Source: Alkaliphilus transvaalensis ATCC 700919 (GTDB taxonomy: Bacteria; Bacillota; Clostridia; Peptostreptococcales; Natronincolaceae). From it: a DNA stretch of 64,000 nt. Both the position numbers and the translations under genes were made by a program. This document shows positions 62,608 to 64,000 of the stretch, piece by piece. The stretch spans positions 1 to 64,000 of the forward strand of contig NZ_JHYF01000003.1 of NCBI RefSeq assembly GCF_000621485.1, written 5' to 3'. The notes beneath the pieces were generated by a model. That model was not told where the DNA came from. It did not search any database and worked only from the letters and a program-made list of their open reading frames with translations. Position 1 is the first letter of the stretch, and every line of letters starts with the position of its first letter.

Positions 62608-64000
62608 ATGAATCGTTTAAAAAAACATGTGGCTTTTTGCACTGTTCTATTCATAACAATTGCATATTTAGGGGGACTACCATTATGGAGCGAAGGAACT
62701 TCAGGCGGAACTAGCCCTACCCTAATTGAATCTGAAATTTACTTTACATTACTGCATACTAATGATGAACATTCCCAACTAATTCCCCACTCATCGGCAG
62801 TAGATTACCACCCTACATTACCAAATACAGCAATAGGCGGCTTTCCTAGATTAGCTACAGCCATCAAGCAAATAAGGGAAGAAAAGGCAGCTTTAGGAGA
62901 AGAGGTATTGTTGGTTTCAGGGGGAGACTTTATTGGGGGTACTGCCTTCAGTTGGTTAATCCCTAGAGGGCATGGGGCAGAACTTACAATTATGCAAAAA
63001 TTAGGCTACAATGTGACCACCATTGGAAATCATGAATATGACTATGGAACTGAGGTTCTTACTAACTATCTAACGGCAGCAGGGTATCCAGAGGCCCACA
63101 CAACAACAGCTGTACTGGCAACTAATATTCAGGTAGACCCTAACCATCCCATGATGAAGAATGATCTATATAGGGAATATCATATTGTAGAAATGGAAAA
63201 TGGCTTAAAAGTTGGGTTTTTTGGATTTATCGGTGAAGAGGCCATAGTCGTTTCAGCAGATACTAAACCCTTTACCTTTAAAGACCAAAAAGAAACAGCA
63301 AGAAAGGCAGTTGCTGATCTTAAGGCCCAAGGGGTAGACTTAGTCATGGCTGTGAGCCATTCTGGATTAGAAGAGGATAAGGTTTTAGCTAAAGAAGTAG
63401 AGGGAATTGACGTAATTATTGGGGGACATAGTCATACAGAACTACATCAACCTATCTGGGTGGAGGAGACAATGATCCTACAGGCAGGAGCCTATCTAAA
63501 GTATTTAGGTAGGGTAGACTTAGCTTATAACCCCCAAACAGGAAAGCTACGTTACAGAAATCAAGAATTAGAACAACCCTTTTTAATGCTAATGGATAGT
63601 AGTATACCAAGTGATCCAGAAATAGTAGAGTTAATTGCTGGTTATACCGAAGAACTAAATCTATTAATTAGTTATTTTACCGATGGTAAATTTAATGACA
63701 TGATGGATATTGTAGTTAAATCGGATTTCACGTTAGAGACCTTAGCCCTACAAGAAAGCCCCTTCGGAAATTTTGTTACCGATGCTATGCGGTTGATTAC
63801 TACTGAAAAAACTGGCAAGCGGGTTGATGTTGCTATTCAGGCAAATGGGTCAATACGAGGAAGTTTAATACCAGGCTCTATGGACTATTCTAAAGGTCAA
63901 ATCGCTTTTTATGACCTATCGGCTCTAATTAGTTTAGGATACGGTTCCGATGGTTATGCGGGATACCCCATTACCTCTTTTTATCTTACTGGAGATGAGA
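62608..64000 (+). CDS. Secreted 5'-nucleotidase / 2',3'-cyclic phosphodiesterase (3' end outside window)
   Basis: 464 codons are visible and the frame is open to the window end. After MNRLKKH comes the hydrophobic signal VAFCTVLFITIAYLGG. The metallophosphatase motifs are TNDEHSQL, GGDFIGG, TIGNHEYDYG and GGHSHTEL. The 5'-nucleotidase C-terminal domain begins near residue 375, with SPFGNFVTDAMR and then AFYDLSALISLGYGSDGYAG. It releases phosphate from extracellular nucleotides. AGGGGG precedes the ATG, 62 nt after the hemolysin III gene. Confidence 0.92.
   Translation, partial: MNRLKKHVAFCTVLFITIAYLGGLPLWSEGTSGGTSPTLIESEIYFTLLHTNDEHSQLIPHSSAVDYHPTLPNTAIGGFPRLATAIKQIREEKAALGEEVLLVSGGDFIGGTAFSWLIPRGHGAELTIMQKLGYNVTTIGNHEYDYGTEVLTNYLTAAGYPEAHTTTAVLATNIQVDPNHPMMKNDLYREYHIVEMENGLKVGFFGFIGEEAIVVSADTKPFTFKDQKETARKAVADLKAQGVDLVMAVSHSGLEEDKVLAKEVEGIDVIIGGHSHTELHQPIWVEETMILQAGAYLKYLGRVDLAYNPQTGKLRYRNQELEQPFLMLMDSSIPSDPEIVELIAGYTEELNLLISYFTDGKFNDMMDIVVKSDFTLETLALQESPFGNFVTDAMRLITTEKTGKRVDVAIQANGSIRGSLIPGSMDYSKGQIAFYDLSALISLGYGSDGYAGYPITSFYLTGDE

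Overview
The window is a 64 kb piece of a low-G+C, anaerobic, amino-acid-fermenting Clostridia chromosome. The signs are AT-rich intergenic DNA with A/T-biased codons, AGGAGG-type ribosome sites with frequent TTG/GTG starts, ferredoxin-linked 2-oxoacid oxidation, two butyrate kinases, sigma-54 promoters and a glmS ribozyme. An Alkaliphilus-like relative is my best guess, but this is inference from gene content, not a phylogenetic result.

Layout. 1-720: seven tRNA genes (Gln, Lys, Ser, Ile, Glu, Val, Asp) and a terminator. 1461-3970: a class III aminotransferase paired with an acyl-ACP-reductase-like protein, a possible fatty amine or aldehyde pathway. 4215-9075: argG, a 50-residue membrane peptide, a sigma-54-controlled iron alcohol dehydrogenase, an IS3-family remnant and a BON-domain protein. 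9407-24397: cdaA-cdaR and glmM-glmS (cyclic di-AMP and amino-sugar synthesis). Between cdaR and glmM sits a catabolic block: a PAS-type sigma-54 activator, then buk-ptb-buk, a P-loop ATPase and a four-subunit 2-oxoacid:ferredoxin oxidoreductase. Together these would turn branched-chain 2-oxoacids into acids plus ATP and reduced ferredoxin (the oxidative Stickland branch).

25204-34921 is the most striking part and looks like a defence island. A cytosine-5 DNA methyltransferase, a protein with two GHKL ATPase modules (MORC/Hsp90-like plus histidine-kinase-like) and a receiver protein carrying a HEPN RNase motif are translationally coupled. They are followed by a 1424-residue SF1 helicase with a Vsr-like nuclease and a possible Gre-like tail. 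A 13-bp direct repeat brackets the island. I do not recognise the three-gene signalling arrangement as a described system.

34961-49177 holds metabolic, repair, signalling and membrane genes. They include hbd, an HDOD protein, a pentapeptide-repeat protein, a Nudix hydrolase, two PadR + HAAS-domain pairs (one fused to an FtsW/RodA-like protein), two GNAT enzymes, DegV and a YkuE-like phosphoesterase. Two genes share nearly identical promoter-operator-terminator leaders. 49446-52526 contains two paralogous HTH-TPR regulators of the RRNPP type; the second is followed by a small secreted peptide that looks like its signal. The rest holds a frameshifted GNAT gene, pirin, a DUF1540 protein, a nitroreductase, TPP-riboswitch-controlled thiT, a split permease with a G-tract operator, a PAS histidine kinase, uxaC, a hemolysin-III-family protein and a 5'-nucleotidase cut by the window end.
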